Shown here piece by piece: positions 61,044 through 64,000 of a stretch of 64,000 nucleotides of DNA. Numbering within the stretch: the stretch's first letter is position 1; the number at the start of each line of letters is the position of its first letter. The position numbers were made by a program, and so were the translations under genes. Under the pieces are notes generated by a model. That model saw nothing but the letters and a program-made list of their open reading frames with translations, did no database searches and was not told the origin of the DNA. The DNA comes from Halovulum sp039180525 (GTDB lineage Bacteria > Pseudomonadota > Alphaproteobacteria > Rhodobacterales > Rhodobacteraceae), in assembly GCA_039180525.1 (NCBI GenBank), contig JBCDDF010000007.1, positions 46,589-110,588 on the forward strand. The letters are read 5' to 3'.

Positions 61044-62791
61044 GCGATGCCGGCTTTTTGGGTGTCACCCGCTCGCTGACCGGGCGGCGCTGGGCCGGGC
61101 CGCCCGCGGAGCTGACCCGGCGCGCGGCGCAACTGGCGCAACAGACCGGCCTGCCCGATCCCGTGGCGCAGGTCCTGGCGCGCGCGGGCGTCTCGGCCGA
61201 GGCGGCGCCGGCCTATCTGGAGCCGCGCCTGCGCGATCTGCTGCCCGACCCCAGCGACCTGGCGGACATGGACCGGGCGGTGGCGCTACTGGCGGAGCAT
61301 CTGAGCGCCGACCGTCCCATCGCGGTCTTCGCCGATTACGATGTCGATGGCGCGGCAAGTGCTGCGCTGTTGCATGATTGGCTGGCCGCCGTCCACCGGC
61401 CGCCCCGCATCTACATCCCCGACCGGATCGAAGAAGGGTATGGCCCGAATGTCGCGGCGATGACCGCACTGGCGGCCGATCATGGCCTGATCGTCTGCGT
61501 CGATTGCGGCACGCTGGCCTATGCGCCCATCACCGCGGCGCGCGCGGCGGGGGCGCAGGTGATCGTGCTGGATCATCATCTGGCCGCACCCGATTTGCCC
61601 GATGCGGTCGTGGTCAATCCCAACCGGCAGGACGCTGACGGCGCGTTGGCGCATCTGTGCGCGGCGGCGGTGGTGTTTCTGTTCCTGGTGGCCGCGAACC
61701 GCGCCCGCCGCGCCGCCGGGCTGACGGTGCCGGACCCGCTGGCGCTGCTCGATCTGGTCGCGTTGGCGACCGTTGCCGATGTCGCGCCGCTGATCGGTGT
61801 CAATCGGGCGCTGGTGCGTCAGGGACTGAAGGTGATGGCACGGCGCGGTCGGCCCGGGCTGGTGGCGCTGGCCGATACCGCGGGGCTCGACCGCGCGCCG
61901 GCGCCCTATCACCTGGGCTATGTGCTGGGGCCGCGGATCAATGCCGGCGGGCGGATCGGCCGCGCCGATCTGGGCGCGCGGCTGCTGACCGCCGCCGATG
62001 CCGCCGCTGCGGCGCCGCTGGCAGAGGAGTTGGAGCGCCTGAACGGAGAGCGGCGCGCGGTGGAAGCAGCGGTGAAGGAGGAGGCCCTCGCCCAGGTCGC
62101 GGCGCGCGGTGTCGACGGGCCGCTTGTCTGGGCCGCGGGTGCGGGCTGGCATCCGGGCGTCGTCGGCATCGTGGCGGCACGGCTGAAAGAGACGTTCCAG
62201 CGCCCGGCGGTGGTGATCGGGCTTGATGGCAACATCGGCAAGGGGTCGGGCCGCTCGGTCACCGGTATCGATCTTGGCGCGGCTGTGGCGCAATGCACCG
62301 GCGAGGGGCTGCTGACGGCCGGCGGCGGGCACAAAATGGCCGCCGGGCTGACAGTGGACGCGGCAGGGGTGGAGCCGGCGATGGCGCGGTTGGCCGGGCT
62401 GTTGGCCCGGCAAGGCGCGGATGCGCTCGGGCCCCCGGCGCTGCGCATCGACACGGCCTTGCGCCCAGGGGCCGCGAACGTGGACCTTTTGGAGACGCTC
62501 GACCGCGCCGGCCCGTTCGGCGCCGGCGCCCCTGCCCCGCGCTTCGCCTTCGCCGCGCTGTCCGTCGCCCATACCCGCCCGGTCGGTCAGGGCCATCTGG
62601 CACTAAGCTTCTTCGATGGTGACGCAAAATTGCCGGCGATCCTGTTCGGTGCCGACGAAACGCCCCTGGGCGCGGCACTGCGCGACGGCGCCGGTCGCGC
62701 GTTCCATGTCGCTGGGCACCTGGAACGCGACGACTGGCGCGGCCGGTCGCAGGTCAAACTGCGGCTTGAAGATGCGGCGCCGGCCGACTGA
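61040..62791 (+). CDS. recJ: Single-strand-DNA-specific exonuclease RecJ
   Basis: 583 aa 5'-3' exonuclease. DHH-family motifs: FADYDVDGAASAALL (near residue 95), VCVDCGT, DHH at VLDHHLAAP (near 177) and GGGHKMAAG in DHHA1. Starts at TTG in a 4-bp overlap with glpX. The N-terminal SLTGRRWAGP is typical of RecJ in this group. Confidence 0.94.
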   Translation: MSDAGFLGVTRSLTGRRWAGPPAELTRRAAQLAQQTGLPDPVAQVLARAGVSAEAAPAYLEPRLRDLLPDPSDLADMDRAVALLAEHLSADRPIAVFADYDVDGAASAALLHDWLAAVHRPPRIYIPDRIEEGYGPNVAAMTALAADHGLIVCVDCGTLAYAPITAARAAGAQVIVLDHHLAAPDLPDAVVVNPNRQDADGALAHLCAAAVVFLFLVAANRARRAAGLTVPDPLALLDLVALATVADVAPLIGVNRALVRQGLKVMARRGRPGLVALADTAGLDRAPAPYHLGYVLGPRINAGGRIGRADLGARLLTAADAAAAAPLAEELERLNGERRAVEAAVKEEALAQVAARGVDGPLVWAAGAGWHPGVVGIVAARLKETFQRPAVVIGLDGNIGKGSGRSVTGIDLGAAVAQCTGEGLLTAGGGHKMAAGLTVDAAGVEPAMARLAGLLARQGADALGPPALRIDTALRPGAANVDLLETLDRAGPFGAGAPAPRFAFAALSVAHTRPVGQGHLALSFFDGDAKLPAILFGADETPLGAALRDGAGRAFHVAGHLERDDWRGRSQVKLRLEDAAPAD

Positions 62792-62867
62792 ACCGCCAAC
62801 CCGAGCCCGCCGCCGACGGGCACCGATGGCCCCGGACCCGCGCCCAGGACATGGGGCAGATGCGGCA

Positions 62868-62927
62868 AGTGCGGCAGTATCGGAGGCAGTATCGAAAGCG
62901 GTGTCGGAGGCAGCATCGGATCGGCAC
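62868..62927. repeat. Degenerate 12-bp tandem repeats
   Basis: Units TCGGAGGCAGTA, TCGAAAGCGGTG, TCGGAGGCAGCA and TCGGATCGGCAC follow each other from 62880, with a related unit at 62868. Intergenic between recJ and tRNA-Glu. Origin unknown. Confidence 0.5.
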
Positions 62928-62936
62928 AAAATCCGC

Positions 62937-62965
62937 TTGAACCGGCTGCGCGAACCCGCTACGCC
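62937..62965 (+). promoter_or_regulatory. Possible promoter of tRNA-Glu
   Basis: TTGAAC (62937-62942), 17-base spacer and TACGCC (62960-62965); the tRNA begins at 62983. Spacing fits; -10 match is weak. Confidence 0.4.
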
Positions 62966-62982
62966 TCCAACCACCGCGCGAT

Positions 62983-63058
62983 GCGCCCATCGTCTAGTGG
63001 TCTAGGACGCCGCCCTTTCACGGCGGAAACACGGGTTCGAGTCCCGTTGGGCGTGCCA
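62983..63058 (+). tRNA. tRNA-Glu (anticodon TTC)
   Basis: 76 nt with encoded CCA: acceptor GCGCCCA pairs with TGGGCGT (G:U at the first pair), anticodon stem-loop CCGCCCTTTCACGGCGG with TTC, GGGTTCGAGTCCC T-arm. Mobile-element DNA begins right after it. Confidence 0.96.
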
Positions 63059-63213
63059 TTGCTCTCTATTCCATTTATGATTTCATAGTCTTGCGAGCTT
63101 CGTTGTCCCGCTTACTCTTTAGGTGGGACACAGGTTCTGCCGCGTCAGCTTTGCAAAGCCACTTCCGGCCAGACGAGTTCGGTCAGCGCGCTTGAAGGAC
63201 GCGAACGTGGCGC

Positions 63214-63687
63214 ATGGGCTGGAGCGCCAGACGACGCATGAACCTACAGCCGCAGCTCTTGACCGTAGCGGACACCCACCCGCGGTACTGCCCGGTCATC
63301 GATCCGCGGTTCTCGTATCGCGGCGAAGACGTCGTTCAGACCCTGGAACGCGTCTGCCAGATGGGCGGCTACCCGAAGACGATCCGCGTGGACAACGGCT
63401 CCGAGTTCATCTCCCGCGACCTCGACCTGTGGGCCTACGCCAACGACGTCGTCCTGGACTCCTCCCGTCCGGGGAAGCCCACGGATAACGGTTTCATCGA
63501 AGCGTTCAATTCGAAGCTGCGCGCCGAATGCCTGAACGCACACTGGTTCATGAGCCTTGCCGACAGCTGCGAAAAGCTGGATGCTTGGCGCAGGGACTAC
63601 AACGAGGTCCGACCCCACAGCGCCATCGGGTACAACGTCCCGGCGGACATCCATAATCCCGACGGATCAGCCAGCCCACCGTCGTGA
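63214..63687 (+). pseudogene. Truncated IS3-family transposase OrfB (rve/DDE integrase core)
   Basis: Encodes PKTIRVDNGSEFISRDLDLW, SRPGKPTDNGFIEAFNSKL and WRRDYNEVRPHSAIGY, the second Asp and Glu of the integrase core. The region carrying the first catalytic Asp (WxxDFV) is missing or scrambled upstream, so the element is not functional. Located 155 bp after tRNA-Glu. Confidence 0.8.
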
Positions 63688-63743
63688 TCAGAGGCCGGAA
63701 ACTCCAAGCCTAGCCGGTCCAGAGAAAGGGCGCACTGGCCTAG

Positions 63744-64000
63744 GGTCAGGACCCATTGATTTCCGCGTATGGGCGTGATTCACGGTTCGAAAACGAGCGG
63801 TGAACATGTCTGATCATTTCTGGCTGACGGATGCGCAGATGGCGCGGCTTGAGCCCTTTTTTCCGAAGTCCCACGGCAAGCCTCGCGTTGATGACCGACG
63901 TGTATTGAGCGGGATTATCTTCATCAACCGCAATGGCTTACGTTGGCGCGATGCCCCTGCAGCATATGGGCCGCACAAGACGCTGTATAACCGTTGGAAG
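63744..64000. mobile_element. Left end of a second IS5-type element
   Basis: Begins right after a CTAG at 63740-63743. The first bases GGTCAGGACCC are part of a short palindrome. Continues to the window edge and contains the transposase start. Different from the IS at 41.9 kb in end sequence. Confidence 0.7.
63806..64000 (+). CDS. IS5-family transposase, N-terminal part
   Basis: 65 codons to the window end: MSDHFWLTDAQMARLEPFFP, then GKPRVDDRRVLSGIIF and RNGLRWRDAPAAYGPHKT. This is the DUF4096-type N-terminal domain of IS427-like transposases. The same motifs occur in the element at 41.9 kb. Incomplete because the window ends. Confidence 0.85.
   Translation, partial: MSDHFWLTDAQMARLEPFFPKSHGKPRVDDRRVLSGIIFINRNGLRWRDAPAAYGPHKTLYNRWK

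Noticed and set aside
61286..62596. Minus-strand frame opposite recJ
   Set aside because: Mirror frame with repetitive Gln/Arg/Gly; recJ DHH motifs are clear on the plus strand.
1..64000. CRISPR array, prophage or rRNA operon
   Set aside because: No regularly spaced direct repeats with unique spacers, no phage structural genes and no rRNA sequence noted.

Overview
The window is a G+C-rich stretch of a bacterial chromosome, most likely from an alphaproteobacterium of the Rhodobacterales (Rhodobacteraceae). This rests on gene content and order: trkAH-hfq-hflX, the F1-ATPase inhibitor zeta subunit next to purC-purS-purQ, HdaA next to ppk, heme A synthase, class I PHA synthase, DUF1127 and DUF6314 proteins, a methionine synthase split into separate proteins, and the aminotransferase-hom-glpX-recJ block. 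Most of the sequence is dense core genome with 4-bp stop/start overlaps. Accessory DNA is concentrated in a sugar/surface gene cluster (about 21.8-31.1 kb), at one IS element (41.9-42.7 kb) and at the right edge after a tRNA-Glu (63.1 kb onward).

Layout. 1-4.3 kb: potassium uptake (trkA end, trkH), hfq, hflX and convergent miaA. 4.5-7.7 kb: an orphan Tat-exported solute-binding protein, a small secreted protein and a sulfotransferase. 7.7-13.0 kb: bioY, a DUF6314 gene, purB, a glutathione-peroxidase-like protein, DUF2256, the zeta subunit and purC-purS-purQ. 13.0-17.0 kb: a DctB/DctD-type two-component pair whose regulator has a degenerate AAA+ domain, and an exported histidine phosphatase. 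17.0-19.9 kb: DUF1638, corrinoid protein, homocysteine methyltransferase and sufE, which look like part of a split methionine synthase. 20.0-22.6 kb: lipoprotein, rnd and a GHKL-like protein. 22.6-31.1 kb: one-directional cluster of glycosyltransferase, FAD mutase-like protein, two SDR enzymes (one fused to a C-methyltransferase), glucose-1-phosphate cytidylyltransferase, GMC oxidoreductase and a small Tat-signal protein.

31.5-39.6 kb: tRNA-Asn, an MBL hydrolase, an EnvZ-like kinase, a kinase-phosphatase-acyl-CoA dehydrogenase operon resembling a dissected ACAD10/11, an esterase and an O-acyltransferase that appears to start at ATT. 39.7-46.0 kb: rplM-rpsI, an ArsR regulator, DUF1127, an IS5-type element, a hotdog thioesterase, enoyl-CoA hydratase, ctaA and a SnoaL-like protein. 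46.2-52.6 kb: ppk1, hdaA, an AI-2E family permease, nadK and glyA. 53.3-62.8 kb: acyltransferase, GST, phaC, a small lipoprotein, an alaC-like aminotransferase, hom, glpX and recJ. 63-64 kb: tRNA-Glu, an IS3 remnant and the left end of a second IS5-type element.

The most unusual signals are: a family of short CTAG-bounded repeats with strong internal palindromes, seen in four places, one copy supplying a gene's stop codon and another acting as the likely terminator of rplM-rpsI; the glycan cluster with its SDR::methyltransferase fusion and a 134-bp gene overlap; the degenerate DctD; and several non-canonical starts (ATT, CTG) or an in-frame early stop.
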